In this document: positions 47,596 to 57,257 of the stretch, in pieces
Position numbering within the stretch: the first letter of the stretch is position 1
Layout of the letters: each line of letters begins with the position of its first letter
DNA from: Nocardia iowensis
GTDB taxonomy: Bacteria > Actinomycetota > Actinomycetes > Mycobacteriales > Mycobacteriaceae
DNA: 64,000 nucleotides
Assembly (NCBI RefSeq): GCF_019222765.1
Contig: NZ_CP078145.1
Location: 8,884,075 to 8,948,074, forward strand
Direction: 5' to 3'
Program-made: the position numbers and the translations under genes
The notes under the pieces: model-generated
Seen by the model: only the letters and a program-made list of their open reading frames with translations
The model's database searches: none
What the model was told of the DNA's origin: nothing

Positions 47596-48228
47596 TTGTC
47601 GTCGGAACTGAACGAGGATTTCCGCGGGGGGACATCGCGGTCTGTCACCTACCGCGAACGCTCGTTCGTGGGCGATGACTACACCGATGTCGAGCTGCTG
47701 CAAGCGCACGTGCGCGGTCAGCGGCACGCCTTCGCCGAGCTGCTGCGCAGGCACAACGATCATCTGTGGCAGACCGCCCTTCGCACCTCCTACACCCGAG
47801 AGGACGCGGCGGATTCGCTGCAGGACGCGCTCCTGTCGGCACACCGCACGGCGGCCTCGTTCCGGGCCGAGGCCGAGGTGCGCAGCTGGCTGCACGCGAT
47901 CGTGGTGAACGCCTGCCTGGACCGGATCCGGCGCAACAAGATCCGCAAAGCCGTCTCACTGACCCCGGAGACGATGCCGGAACCACGCGATGACCGGGAC
48001 GCGGTGGCCGAACTGGAGATGTCGCTCGTCGTCGATCACGCGCTGTTTTCACTGCCGCCGGACCAGCGGACCGCACTGGTTGCGATCGACCTGGAAGGGT
48101 ATAGCGTGGCGGAAGCCGCCGCGATGCTCGGTGTTCCGGAGGGGACGATCAAGAGCCGCTGCGCGCGGGGCAGGCAGCGGCTACAAGAACGGCTGGAATT
48201 TCTGCGCGATCCGGGGAACCGGAAGTAG
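47596..48228 (+). CDS. sigM: ECF sigma factor SigM
   Basis: A 210-residue sigma-70 family ECF factor. Region 2 spans about 30-105 (HAFAELLRRHNDHLWQTALR, DAADSLQDALLSAHRTAASF) and region 4 about 145-200 (LPPDQRTALVAIDLEGYSVA, EAAAMLGVPEGTIKSR). It lies between murJ and trxB as in M. tuberculosis (Rv3911). No ATG is available. The TTG at 47596 has AAGGGG at 6 bases; TTG 47590 is too close to it. The next gene is its likely anti-sigma. Confidence 0.85.
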   Translation: MSSELNEDFRGGTSRSVTYRERSFVGDDYTDVELLQAHVRGQRHAFAELLRRHNDHLWQTALRTSYTREDAADSLQDALLSAHRTAASFRAEAEVRSWLHAIVVNACLDRIRRNKIRKAVSLTPETMPEPRDDRDAVAELEMSLVVDHALFSLPPDQRTALVAIDLEGYSVAEAAAMLGVPEGTIKSRCARGRQRLQERLEFLRDPGNRK

Positions 48229-48303
48229 TTGACATGCGTCATTAATAGTGACGAACCCGTAGACGATGTCCATGTAGTCCCCACCCTCGAGGGGATCCCC
48301 GCG

Positions 48304-49140
48304 ATGTCAGATGAGAACACTGGAGGTGCGATGGCAACCCGGTCCGTGCCGCAGCCTCCGTTCTCGCCCGAGTTGCTCGCCGACCTGCACGCCGACAATG
48401 TGGCCCCGGAGCTGCGCGAGCAGCTGTGGCCCGCGGTCCGGCGCGACGGGGACGCACTGCGCTTCGTGCACGCACTGGACGACGTCAGCGCCGAACTGCG
48501 CGCGCTCGGCCGCAGCGACAGCATCATCCACGCGATGCCCGACGACATCGCCGCCCGGCTCGAGCAGTTCGTCGATGGTTTCGATCTGCACGAGGAACCC
48601 ACCGAAAAGGGCGCGACCATCTACCGGCTGCCGTCCTCGGCAAACGTCGAAACAGCCGATGCCCCAGCTGTTTCCACGCCACCAGCGGTTTCCTCGCCAT
48701 CGGCCGCACCGATCCCACTCGACGACCGCAGGCGCGGCAGGCTCCGCTGGCTCACCGCGGCGGCCGCCGCCGTCGCGGTCGTGGCCTGCGCCTCGATCGC
48801 ACTCACCGCACTGCGCGGCACCGACGCCCCGCCGACCGCGCAACCGACCTCCGGCACCGCGCAACTCGGTGACGAACTCGGCTCGCCCGCGATGCTCAGC
48901 GCGCTCGGCCGCAACGATGCCACCGGCCTACTCAGCAACGCGGCCGCTCGCGAACGCTGCGTGCACGCCAACGGACTCGACCGCACCATCTTGGGCTCGG
49001 ACGACATCAACTTCGAGGGCAAGGCCGCGGTACTGATCCTGCTCACCGGGCCGCGCACCCCCAAACTGACCGCCCTCGTCGTCGGAACCGGTTGCACCAC
49101 AGACGATCCCCAGCGCCTGGCACTCCGAGACATCGGTTGA
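48304..49140 (+). CDS. rsmA: Anti-sigma-M factor (Rv3912/RsmA-like)
   Basis: A 278-residue single-pass membrane protein. The cytoplasmic N-terminal domain (PFSPELLADLHADNVAPELR) should bind SigM. A membrane helix lies at about 155-175 (LTAAAAAVAVVACASIALTA), and the outer C-terminal domain has two cysteines (about 219 and 266). It lacks the zinc HxxxCxxC motif. The ATG at 48304 (GAGGGG upstream) or 48331 (GGAGGTGCG directly upstream) could start translation. The symbol follows the mycobacterial anti-sigma, not the rRNA methylase. Confidence 0.78.
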   Translation: MSDENTGGAMATRSVPQPPFSPELLADLHADNVAPELREQLWPAVRRDGDALRFVHALDDVSAELRALGRSDSIIHAMPDDIAARLEQFVDGFDLHEEPTEKGATIYRLPSSANVETADAPAVSTPPAVSSPSAAPIPLDDRRRGRLRWLTAAAAAVAVVACASIALTALRGTDAPPTAQPTSGTAQLGDELGSPAMLSALGRNDATGLLSNAAARERCVHANGLDRTILGSDDINFEGKAAVLILLTGPRTPKLTALVVGTGCTTDDPQRLALRDIG

Positions 49141-49228
49141 GTGACCTACCCGACAATCGCGCTCGTTAGTGTCCGAAAGCCCCGGTGTCGGCACTGAGCC
49201 CAACCTCACGTGGGAGGCGACCGGTGCA

Positions 49229-49254
49229 GGAACAATAGCCATTACGCTGTTGTT
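49229..49254 (+). promoter_or_regulatory. SigH/SigR-type promoter candidate for trxB
   Basis: GGAAC (49229-49233) and GTT (49252-49254) are separated by 18 bases, the GGAAT-N18/19-GTT arrangement read by thiol-stress sigma factors SigH/SigR. It lies 40 bases before the trxB start. A SigM-type reading is also possible, since that factor also uses a GGAAC -35. Confidence 0.5.
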
Positions 49255-49293
49255 GACCGAGACGTCCGATTGATATCTTCCCGGAAGGGCCCC

Positions 49294-50280
49294 ATGAGTA
49301 CGCCAGTTCGCGACTTGATCATCGTCGGCTCCGGACCTGCCGGCTACACGGCTGCCGTGTACGCCGCCCGCGCCGAGCTCCAGCCGCTGGTGTTCGAGGG
49401 CACCCAGTTCGGTGGCGCGCTGATGACCACCACCGAGGTGGAAAACTTCCCCGGCTTCCGCGACGGCATCATGGGCCCGGACCTGATGGAAGAGATGCGC
49501 GAGCAGGCCAAGCGGTTCGGCGCCGACATCCGCACCGAAGACGTGGACGCCCTCGACCTGAGCGGCCCGATCAAGACGGTCACCGTCGGCGACGAGACCT
49601 ACCACGCCTACGCCGTGGTCCTCGCCATGGGCTCGGCTGCCCGCTACCTCAACGTTCCGGGCGAGCAGAAGCTGCTCGGCCGCGGCGTGAGCGCCTGCGC
49701 CACCTGTGACGGCTTCTTCTTCAAGGGCCAAGACATCGTCGTGGTCGGCGGCGGCGACTCCGCGATGGAGGAAGCCACCTTCCTGACCAAGTTCGCCAGC
49801 ACCGTGACCATCGTGCACCGCCGCGAGGAGTTCCGTGCCTCGCGCATCATGCTCGAACGGGCAAAGGCCAACGAGAAGATCAAGTTCGTGCTCAACGCCG
49901 AGGTCCTCGAAGTGCATGGCGACACCAGCGTGACCGGCCTCACCCTGCGCGACACCCGCACCGGCGAGACCTCCCAGCTGGCCGCTACCGGCCTGTTCGT
50001 CGCGATCGGCCACGATCCGCGCAGCGAGCTGGTCCGTGGCCAGGTCGAGCTGGACGACGAGGGCTACGTGCAGGTGGTGCACCCGTCGACCGCGACGAAG
50101 GTGCCCGGCGTGTTCGCCGCGGGCGACCTGGTCGACCACACCTACCGTCAGGCGATCACCGCGGCCGGCACCGGCTGCCGCGCCGCCATCGACGCCGAGC
50201 GCTGGCTCGCCGAGCAGGGCGATATCAGCTCGAACACCCTGGACCACGCGGGTCACACGGTCGCCGTGCCCGCCAACTGA
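49294..50280 (+). CDS. trxB: Thioredoxin reductase
   Basis: A 328-residue flavoprotein. FAD motif [10 protein letters not shown] (13-22), redox-active C135-A-T-C138, NADPH motif GGGDSAMEE (152-160) and the C-terminal FAD segment [19 protein letters not shown] are complete. It reduces TrxC, encoded 106 bases downstream. ATG with GGAAGGG upstream. Confidence 0.95.
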   Translation: MSTPVRDLIIVGSGPAGYTAAVYAARAELQPLVFEGTQFGGALMTTTEVENFPGFRDGIMGPDLMEEMREQAKRFGADIRTEDVDALDLSGPIKTVTVGDETYHAYAVVLAMGSAARYLNVPGEQKLLGRGVSACATCDGFFFKGQDIVVVGGGDSAMEEATFLTKFASTVTIVHRREEFRASRIMLERAKANEKIKFVLNAEVLEVHGDTSVTGLTLRDTRTGETSQLAATGLFVAIGHDPRSELVRGQVELDDEGYVQVVHPSTATKVPGVFAAGDLVDHTYRQAITAAGTGCRAAIDAERWLAEQGDISSNTLDHAGHTVAVPAN

Positions 50281-50386
50281 CGTCGTCATCGTCGCATCGC
50301 CCGCAGCGCGAGCGACGGCCCGAAGGCGGTAGTTTGCGTGACCACGAAGGGCCACGGGAGCGCCGCAATTCAGCAAGGGAGAACCC

Positions 50387-50734
50387 ATGTCCGACAGTGC
50401 CAAGACGGCCAACGCCAAGACGATCACCGTCACCGACGCGTCCTTCGCCGACGACGTGCTGCTCAGCGAGAAGCCCGTCCTCGTCGACTTCTGGGCCTCC
50501 TGGTGCGGGCCGTGCAAGATGGTCGCCCCCGTGCTGGAGGAGATCGCGGGTACGCACTCGGACAAGCTGACCGTCGCGAAAATCGACGTGGACGCCAACC
50601 CGGACACCGCCCGCGATTACAAGATCCTCTCGCTCCCCACTATGATGCTGTTCCGCGGTGGTAAGCCGGTGAAGCAGATCGTCGGAGCGAAGGGCAAAGC
50701 CGCCCTTTTGCGCGAACTCGACGGCGTCATCTGA
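50387..50734 (+). CDS. trxC: Thioredoxin
   Basis: A 115-residue thioredoxin with the active site W-C40-G-P-C43 and the cis-proline in SLPTMMLF. AGGGAGAA precedes the ATG. Partner of trxB, the same pair as Rv3913-Rv3914. Confidence 0.95.
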   Translation: MSDSAKTANAKTITVTDASFADDVLLSEKPVLVDFWASWCGPCKMVAPVLEEIAGTHSDKLTVAKIDVDANPDTARDYKILSLPTMMLFRGGKPVKQIVGAKGKAALLRELDGVI

Positions 50735-50922
50735 TCCCTGGCGCTGTACTGCCATAGGCGCCAAAGGACGTCGAGATCCACCGACGCGCCGTAGGATGCC
50801 TGGACCCGGGAATGCCGAATTCCCGTCCGGGTCTGAGACAATCGACCGACGCCGGTCGTGCGAAGGTGTATCCCAACGCATGAGTGGGTACCCGGATTGA
50901 CGGAAGGAAAGGGCTCTCACGC

Positions 50923-52116
50923 ATGCACCGACTTCGTCACGGCGACAGCGGTCCAGCCGTAGCAGAGGTTCGGAGCACCCTGGCAAGTCTCGGGTTCCTA
51001 CACGCACACGTCGATACCGATCACGCCGACGCGCGCGAGTACTGGAAAGATACCGAGGCCGCGTTCGACCACCGGCTCGATTCCGCGGTCCGCGCGTTCC
51101 AACAGCATCGCGGGTTGCTCGTCGACGGGGTGGTCGGTCCGGCCACCTACCGAGCGCTGAAAGAAGCGTCCTACCGGCTCGGCGCGCGCACGCTGATCTA
51201 TCAGCTCTCCGCACCGCTGTACGGCGACGATGTCGCGACATTGCAGCGCAAGCTGCAGGATCTCGGTTTCTACGTGCACCGGGTCGATGGCTACTTCGGC
51301 CCGCACACGCATGAGGGGCTCACCTCCTTCCAGCGCGAGATCGGCCTTGCCGCCGACGGCATCTGCGGCCCGGACACGCTGCGCTCGCTCGACCTGCTCG
51401 GTGCCCGCGTCACCGGCGGCAATCCGCATCGGATCGCCGAGGAAGAGGTGGTGCACCGGGCCGGTCCGCAGCTGACCGGCAAGCGCATCGTCATCGATCC
51501 CGGTCTCGGCGGCCCCGACAAGGGACACCCGGTACCGACCGAATACGGCGACGTGTACGAGTCGGAAATCCTGTGGGACTTGGCAAGTCGGCTCGAAGGC
51601 CGGATGGCGGCGACCGGCATGGAGACCTTCCTGTCGCGGCCGTGGGGTGCCAACCCGACCGATGCCGAACGCGCCGATACCTCGAACGCCTTCGACGCCG
51701 ACCTGATGATCTCGCTGCGCTGCGCGACCAACCCGAGCCCGCTGGCCAACGGCGTTGCCGGTTTCTACTTCGGCAACTCGCACGGCTCGGTGTCGATGAT
51801 CGGCCAGGTGCTCGCCGGGTTCATTCAGCGTGAGGTTGTCGCGCGAACCTCGTTGCAGGACTGCCGAACTCACGCCAGAACCTGGGATCTGTTGCGGCTC
51901 ACCAAGATGCCGACGGTTCAGGTCGACATCGGTTATCTGACAAACGATTACGACGCCACGGTGCTCACCAACCCGCGGATGCGCGACGTGATCGCCGAGG
52001 CCATCCTCATCTCGGTCAAGCGGCTGTATCTGCTCGGTCAAGACGATCAGCCAACGGGCACATACACTTTCGCGGAACTGTTGGCAGAGGAATTGGCTGC
52101 GGCCGACCGCATGTAG
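50923..52116 (+). CDS. cwlM: CwlM, amidase-like regulator of peptidoglycan synthesis
   Basis: A 397-residue protein with two peptidoglycan-binding-1 domains (about 5-80 and 95-160) and an Amidase_3 domain (185-370). No signal peptide, so cytoplasmic. The zinc ligands of a working amidase are largely lost: the DPGHGG histidine is Leu195 (VIDPGLGG) and the second His is Arg266 (MISLRCATN). This fits mycobacterial CwlM, which activates MurA when phosphorylated rather than cutting peptidoglycan. GGAAGGAAAGGG precedes the ATG. Position equals Rv3915. Confidence 0.88.
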   Translation: MHRLRHGDSGPAVAEVRSTLASLGFLHAHVDTDHADAREYWKDTEAAFDHRLDSAVRAFQQHRGLLVDGVVGPATYRALKEASYRLGARTLIYQLSAPLYGDDVATLQRKLQDLGFYVHRVDGYFGPHTHEGLTSFQREIGLAADGICGPDTLRSLDLLGARVTGGNPHRIAEEEVVHRAGPQLTGKRIVIDPGLGGPDKGHPVPTEYGDVYESEILWDLASRLEGRMAATGMETFLSRPWGANPTDAERADTSNAFDADLMISLRCATNPSPLANGVAGFYFGNSHGSVSMIGQVLAGFIQREVVARTSLQDCRTHARTWDLLRLTKMPTVQVDIGYLTNDYDATVLTNPRMRDVIAEAILISVKRLYLLGQDDQPTGTYTFAELLAEELAAADRM

Positions 52117-52123
52117 CTATACC

Positions 52124-52164
52124 TGAAAGCGCCCCTGCCGATCTCGTCGGCAGGGGCGCTTTCA
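52124..52164. terminator. Bidirectional terminator, 18-bp perfect stem
   Basis: TGAAAGCGCCCCTGCCGA pairs perfectly with its complement across a 5-base loop. It lies between the convergent cwlM and GNAT genes. Confidence 0.8.
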
Positions 52165-52180
52165 TCGTCAGGACGAAGCC

Positions 52181-52957
52181 TCAGCGCACTCCTACGCGCG
52201 CCGGGGGAGTCATGGCGGCGGCCGCGAGCAGCTGATCGAGCGCGCGCTCTACGTCTTCCTTCCACCCGTGATCAGAGTCGAGTTCCAGGCGCAGACGCGG
52301 GAACTTGTGGTGCGGCGCCACCACCTTGAAGCCGACGTCCTCCAGGAAATCGGCCTCGATCATGCAGGTTTCCGGCGAACACTCGGTCATCGACCCCGGC
52401 GCCTTGGAACCGGCTCCCTTGATCGGCGAAATGATCCGCTCCATCAACGTCATCGAGCCGAACCGCTCGGACAGCGCATGCGAGGGCGGATCGGAGCGAA
52501 TCCCGAACGACTCCAACGCCCGCACGCCACGACGCACCAGATCGGCCACCACGGCCTGCATCAGCTGGTTCGCGACATCAGCGTTCTTATACGGGAATTC
52601 GGACTGCAGCGTGGTCAGCAGGACCGCATCCGGGCTGACCGGCGAGGTGGGGAAGAGGGTGGCGCGCGGCACGGCACTCGGCGGCGAATACAGGGCACAC
52701 CCCGCGACATTGCCGTCGACGGTCGCCACCTGTCCGCACGAACCCCATTCCAGCAGGACCGTGGAGAGCCAGGCTTCCTTTTCGAAGACCGGATCGCTGA
52801 AGCCGCGGGAGTCCTCGGCGACGGCGGGATCCATCTCCCAGAACACGCAACGCCGGGAGTGCGCGGGGAGCCGGTCCAGCTCGCCGAGAGTGAGTGCTGT
52901 GACGCTGGTCGACACTGGTCTGCTCAGCCTCCAGCTGTCCGATTCGTCCACGCTCAT
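52181..52957 (-). CDS. GNAT-family acetyltransferase-like protein (Rv3916c homologue)
   Basis: A 258-residue protein matching the position and look of M. tuberculosis Rv3916c. Conserved pieces include HSRRCVFWEMDPA, QVATVDGNVAGCALYSPP, NADVANQLMQAVVADLVRRG (acetyl-CoA-binding helix region) and CMIEADFLEDVGFKVVAPHH. Substrate unknown. It is transcribed with parB and parA, about 270 bases after parB. Confidence 0.75.
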   Translation of the reverse strand: MSVDESDSWRLSRPVSTSVTALTLGELDRLPAHSRRCVFWEMDPAVAEDSRGFSDPVFEKEAWLSTVLLEWGSCGQVATVDGNVAGCALYSPPSAVPRATLFPTSPVSPDAVLLTTLQSEFPYKNADVANQLMQAVVADLVRRGVRALESFGIRSDPPSHALSERFGSMTLMERIISPIKGAGSKAPGSMTECSPETCMIEADFLEDVGFKVVAPHHKFPRLRLELDSDHGWKEDVERALDQLLAAAAMTPPARVGVR

Positions 52958-53157
52958 GCCGCCGCCTCGCTGACGCTCGGCTCCGGCACACGCGAAGCGC
53001 GCAGTGACATGATTCGCTCGCTAATACTTTCTCGCCAGCAAGAATAAGCGATCAAGAGAACCCGCCTCATTCCACGTCGCTGTGCTGTTGGTCAAGAACT
53101 TGTGTCGGGTCCGTTCGGGAGTCCATGCGCTCCGCTAACTTACGGAAATCCGCGCGC

Positions 53158-53170
53158 CGTCACAGTGACG
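53158..53170. promoter_or_regulatory. 13-bp palindrome between parB and the GNAT gene
   Basis: CGTCACAGTGACG is symmetric around a central base and lies about 200 bases upstream of the GNAT start, in a 268-base gap. TTCTGTCAC occurs twice nearby (about 53211-53228). An operator is possible; no regulator is suggested. Confidence 0.25.
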
Positions 53171-53225
53171 TTTCGTCCGCGAGTGCGTACCTATCGCTTT
53201 CACAAGTCTATTTCTGTCACTTCTG

Positions 53226-54245
53226 TCACAAGTCGCGCTTGCTCTGTTCCATCAAGCTGACAATCCGCTCGAGGTCATCGACCGAACCGAACTCGACGAC
53301 GATCCGGCCTTTTCGCTTGCCCATGCTCACGATGACCCGAGTGTCGAACGACCCGGACAACCGATCGGCCACATCCTGCAAACCCGGCATGTGAATCGGT
53401 TTGCGCTGCGGGGTAGGCGGGGCAGCTGGGTCCGGTGCCGGCGCCGTCTCCTGATTCGCCAGGATGACTGCTTCTTCCGTGCTGCGCACGGATAACCCCT
53501 CGGCGACAACCCGCTTGGCTAGTTCCTCCTGCGCGTCCGCCCCGGCGGTCAAACCGAGCAGCGCACGGGCGTGCCCGGCGGACAGCACACCGGCCGCCAC
53601 TCGGCGCTGCACCGAGATCGGTAGCTTCAGCAGCCGGATCATGTTGGTCACGGCCGACCGCGACCGGCCGATCCGATCGGCGAGGACCTCGTGGGTGACG
53701 CCGAACTCTTCCAGCAGCTGCTGGTACGCCGCCGCCTCTTCCAACGGGTTGAGCTGTACCCGGTGGATGTTCTCCAGCAGGGCGTCGCGCAGCATCGACT
53801 CGTCGGCGGTCTCCCGGACGATAGCGGGGATCGCGGCGAGGCCGGCCTCCTGCGAAGCGCGCCACCGACGTTCGCCCATGACGAGCTGATACTTGTCGAC
53901 ACCCGGTTCGACCCGACGCACCACGATCGGCTGCATCAGGCCGAATTCTTTGATCGAGTGCACCAGCTCGGACAGCGCTTCCGCCTCGAACACCTGGCGT
54001 GGCTGCTTCGGATTCGGCTCGATCTGATCCGGCGGAATCTCGCGATACACCGCGCCGCCGGGAGCCAGGTCGTCGTCGGTCGGGTCGGGGACCCGATGCA
54101 GGTACGCCGAGGCGGGCTGCGGCCCGATCGGGTCCAGACCGATGACGCTGGCCGCTTGACTGCTGAGCCCCGGCGCCGTCGCCGGTCCCGTCGGGATCAG
54201 CGCGGCAAGTCCGCGCCCTAGCCCACCCTTCTTCGCCTGACTCAT
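53226..54245 (-). CDS. parB: Chromosome partition protein ParB
   Basis: A 339-residue CTP-dependent DNA clamp that loads at parS. The N-terminal ParA-contacting peptide ([14 protein letters not shown]) is followed by a CTPase/ParB domain with GERRWRAS and [14 protein letters not shown]. The helix-turn-helix that reads parS is [19 protein letters not shown], and a C-terminal dimerisation domain completes the protein. The basic, Pro-containing linker before the C-terminal domain is normal. It starts 70 bases after parA. Its binding sites are abundant just upstream. Confidence 0.95.
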   Translation of the reverse strand: MSQAKKGGLGRGLAALIPTGPATAPGLSSQAASVIGLDPIGPQPASAYLHRVPDPTDDDLAPGGAVYREIPPDQIEPNPKQPRQVFEAEALSELVHSIKEFGLMQPIVVRRVEPGVDKYQLVMGERRWRASQEAGLAAIPAIVRETADESMLRDALLENIHRVQLNPLEEAAAYQQLLEEFGVTHEVLADRIGRSRSAVTNMIRLLKLPISVQRRVAAGVLSAGHARALLGLTAGADAQEELAKRVVAEGLSVRSTEEAVILANQETAPAPDPAAPPTPQRKPIHMPGLQDVADRLSGSFDTRVIVSMGKRKGRIVVEFGSVDDLERIVSLMEQSKRDL

Positions 54246-54315
54246 CGGTCCACTGACCCCTTCCTCGTTCCGCCACCACGCCGGGTCTCGCCGACCCGGC
54301 CGTCATCCAGCCAGC

Positions 54316-55326
54316 TCACTCCGCGGCTTCGGCGGCGGCATGCGCCATCGCCGTCGCCCTGGCCGCCATTTCGCGCCCGGCATCGAGGTAGCTCATCGCG
54401 CCCCGGGAGCCTGGATCATAATCGAGCACCGTCATGCCGTAGCCCGGCGCCTCGGACACCTTCACACTGCGTGGAATCACCGAGCGCAGCACCACATCAC
54501 CGAAGTGGCCGCGCACCTCCTCGGCGACCTGATCGGCCAGCTTGGTCCGGCCGTCGTACATCGTGAGAATCACCGTCGACACGTGCAGGTCGGGATTCAG
54601 ATGCGCCTGCACCAGGCCGATATTGCGGAGCAACTGGCCGACACCCTCCAGCGCGTAGTACTCGCACTGGATCGGAATCAGCACCTCCTTGGCCGCTACC
54701 ATCGCGTTGACGGTCAGCAAGCCGAGCGAAGGCGGGCAATCGATCATCACGTAGTCGATGTCATAGCCGGCGATATTGGCCTCCTGGATGGCGGCCTTCA
54801 GCCGCCCCTCTCTGGCCACCATCGACACCAATTCGATCTCCGCACCGGCCAGATCGATGGTGGCGGGGATGCACAGCAGGCGCTCGTTGTGCGGGCTCTG
54901 CTGGATCGCGTCCCGGACCGACACCTCGCCGATGAGGAGTTCGTAGCTGGACGGCACACCCGAGTGGTGCTCGATCCCCAGGGCGGTGCTGGCGTTGCCC
55001 TGCGGGTCCAGGTCGATCACGAGGACAGTCATCCCTTGATGCGCCAGGGCAGCCGCGAGATTCACCGCAGTGGTCGTCTTGCCGACGCCGCCCTTCTGAT
55101 TGGCGATGGTGATGATGCGTTGCTCGTGCGGTTTCGGCACTGTCACCTTTCCTGGATGCAAAATCTGGCTGGCGCGTTGCGCTTCGGCCGCGATCGGGGT
55201 CTCGCTGGGGGAGATGTTCCCGAACGGTGTGCTTCCGAATGTCTCCGTGTCGAAATTGCTGGAGTCCAGCATTCCGGGTACACGCGACGTAGTTTCCCGT
55301 GAAACATTCGCCGGACCGCTCGACAT
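54316..55326 (-). CDS. parA: Chromosome partition ATPase ParA
   Basis: A 336-residue Walker-type ATPase. The deviant Walker A KGGVGKTT is at 78-85, with VIDLDPQGNAST and DCPPSLGLLT following. The first 65 residues are a variable extension, part of which (VSRET, residues 8-12) is the translation of a parS site. ATG at 55326 with TAGGAGC upstream. It moves ParB-parS complexes; in mycobacteria it also links to DivIVA/Wag31 at the pole. Confidence 0.95.
   Translation of the reverse strand: MSSGPANVSRETTSRVPGMLDSSNFDTETFGSTPFGNISPSETPIAAEAQRASQILHPGKVTVPKPHEQRIITIANQKGGVGKTTTAVNLAAALAHQGMTVLVIDLDPQGNASTALGIEHHSGVPSSYELLIGEVSVRDAIQQSPHNERLLCIPATIDLAGAEIELVSMVAREGRLKAAIQEANIAGYDIDYVMIDCPPSLGLLTVNAMVAAKEVLIPIQCEYYALEGVGQLLRNIGLVQAHLNPDLHVSTVILTMYDGRTKLADQVAEEVRGHFGDVVLRSVIPRSVKVSEAPGYGMTVLDYDPGSRGAMSYLDAGREMAARATAMAHAAAEAAE
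55291..55306. other. parS site within the parA coding region
   Basis: AGTTTCCCGTGAAACA, core 55292-55305, one central change from GTTTCACGTGAAAC. Encodes VSRET near the ParA N-terminus. Confidence 0.8.
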
Positions 55327-55606
55327 AGACAGCTCCTAACCCGAGAACTTCAGATCACGTGCTTCCGACGAGCGTCGGCGCCGTGTCATCAACAGCTGTG
55401 TCGGTTCGAACATGATGCTCAACCGGGTTCGCGGCGCCCGATCGACCGAGCGGAGCTCTCGCCGCTGTGACACCAAATCCTCCGTGGCACCTACGCTCAC
55501 GCCCGACGTCCACTAGCTTGCCAGCACCGGACGCGATAAGAAAGCTGAATCGCGGCAACGCACAAAGGACACGCGAATCTGTCCACATTCAGCCACTGAT
55601 CCCCGT

Positions 55607-55622
55607 TGTTTCACATGAAACC
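55607..55622. other. parS site
   Basis: TGTTTCACATGAAACC, core 55608-55621, one change from canonical. No partner site lies 80-90 bp away. Confidence 0.8.
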
Positions 55623-56255
55623 CCGCCCCCACCAACGTCCTTACGGGTTAGCCCCGGACGCTTCCGACCACGGAGACCCGACCGGACAAGGCGTTTCGGC
55701 GGGCGCAACGTCTCCCGGCGCGGTGGACCCAGGGACTCGCCAGCACGGCGGCGGACTATCCAACGGCGCAACCTATCGACTGACGCGGTCTCTCTCCGGT
55801 CCCGGCACCGCGGCGATCCGTCAACTCTGCAGCGCGGCCACCCCTGGCGACTCGGCCTTCCCGGGCGACTCGGCACTCCCGCCGACTCGGCCACTCCCGC
55901 CGACCAAGGCCACTCCGGCCATCCCGGCGGCCCGACCACCCCGGCAACCTGGCAGCGCGACGACCCGACAGCGTGCGAGAGCGCTTCCTAGCCGGGCCCA
56001 GCCCTGATCAGGCTGAACGGACGGGGGATTCGTAGTTCGGCGTAGAGGGCGAGCATGCCGGTGACGGTGGCCGACCAGGGGAAGCGTCCGGCCGCGGTGC
56101 GGGCGCGGCGACCTGGCAGTGCGTCCTCTCTACGACGCGGCGACCAGACCGACCGCCCGACCACTCGGCACCCAGTACGGCGGCGGTTCAGCGGCGAGCT
56201 TCTCAACGGCGCGGGTTTCGGCGTCCTATCGGGCAAGCGCGACGACTCGGACGGT

Positions 56256-56269
56256 GTTTCATGTGAAAC
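56256..56269. other. parS site, left member of module 1
   Basis: GTTTCATGTGAAAC, one central change from canonical GTTTCACGTGAAAC. Confidence 0.8.
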
Positions 56270-56345
56270 CGCAGCGCCGCCCGCCATCTACGACTCAAGG
56301 AGTAGAGACGAAGCGCCAACCGGTGCCCGGCAGACAGAGCTGATT

Positions 56346-56358
56346 GTTCCTGCGGAAC
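56346..56358. other. Decayed parS, right member of module 1
   Basis: GTTCCTGCGGAAC, 13 bp and still symmetric, sits where modules 2 and 3 have GTTTCCCGTGAAAC. Confidence 0.4.
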
Positions 56359-56483
56359 AGCCGAAGTGCGAATAGATCCTGCGGAACTGCCACATCGACT
56401 CCGTCATCGGCCACCCCCGGCGCTGCGATAGGCGCGCCGATCCAGGCGGCACACCTCTCGGCTAGCGCGGCGGCCGGTTCAAT

Positions 56484-56497
56484 TTTTCATGTGAAAC
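56484..56497. other. parS-like site, left member of module 2
   Basis: TTTTCATGTGAAAC, two changes from canonical (outer G and central C). Confidence 0.65.
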
Positions 56498-56565
56498 CGC
56501 AGCCTCGCGTGCCAAATACGACTGAGGTGAATACCAAACGCCGCCGGATGCCGTGGAGAGGTTGA

Positions 56566-56581
56566 TGTTTCCCGTGAAACA
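56566..56581. other. parS site, right member of module 2
   Basis: TGTTTCCCGTGAAACA, core 56567-56580, one change from the 16-base canonical site. Confidence 0.85.
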
Positions 56582-56750
56582 GCCCCCCATGTGAGTAGCC
56601 CCTGCGGAAGCGCCACACCGCTCCGCGACTCACCACTCGGCGCCCCCAGCAGCTCGGCGCCCCTCCGACGGCGGTGCGCCCCCCAACGATCCGGCCAGGC
56701 ACGGTCGCTCGCTGGCATGGCGACCCCGGGTGCGGCGGTGCAGCGGCGGT

Positions 56751-56779
56751 CTCTCGACGACGCGGACTTTCGGCGACCC
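56751..56779 (+). repeat. GACTTTCGG motif, copy a
   Basis: CTCTCGACGACGCGGACTTT then CGGCGACCC, preceded by a GTGCGGCGGTGCAGCGGCGG tract similar to that before other copies. Confidence 0.6.
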
Positions 56780-56947
56780 AACGGCTCGGCCACTGGGCCA
56801 CCCCGACACGGCCACTCGGCCACCCCGACACGGCGACTCGGCCACTCGGCCACCCCGGCGACACCGCGACCCACCCACTCGGCCATCCGGCCCTGCAGCG
56901 CGGCGCGTGACCCGACAAGCTCCCGCGACCCCGGCGCGGCGGCAGGC

Positions 56948-56974
56948 CTCTCGATGACACGGACTTTCGGTGAC
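56948..56974 (+). repeat. GACTTTCGG motif, copy b
   Basis: CTCTCGATGACACGGACTTT then CGGTGAC, preceded by GGCGCGGCGGCAGGC. Confidence 0.6.
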
Positions 56975-57227
56975 ACTGCTGGCTCGGCACTCTGGCGACT
57001 CGGCGAACCGGCGGCTAGGCGGCTCCGCGACCCCGCAGTCCGGCGGCCCGACGACCCTGACGACCCCCGACGCGGCCACCCGGCGATGCGGCCACCTGGC
57101 CCCCCGCCACTCGCCCCTGGCCAGCCAGCCACCCAAGCCACTCGGCGACACGGCGCCCCAGCAGCGCGGCGGCCCGGCGGGCGCGAACTCCGGCCTGCGG
57201 CGAACAGCCCGACGTGACGGCGGCAGT

Positions 57228-57257
57228 CCTCCCGATGATGTGGACTTTCGGTGATCC
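57228..57257 (+). repeat. GACTTTCGG motif, copy c
   Basis: CCTCCCGATGATGTGGACTT then TCGGTGATCC, preceded by GACGGCGGCAGT. Confidence 0.55.

Larger units (their letters stand above)
56256..56402 (+). repeat. parS module 1
   Basis: Left site, spacer with CTACGACTC, decayed right site 90 bp on, then AGTGCGAAT-GATCCTGCGGAA and CCACATCGACT. The flanks match modules 2-4. Confidence 0.65.
56484..56626 (+). repeat. parS module 2
   Basis: Left parS-like site, CGTGCCAAATACGAC, GAGAGGTTGAT, right parS site 83 bp on, then GTGAGTAGCCCCTGCGGAA and CGCCACACCG. Confidence 0.7.
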
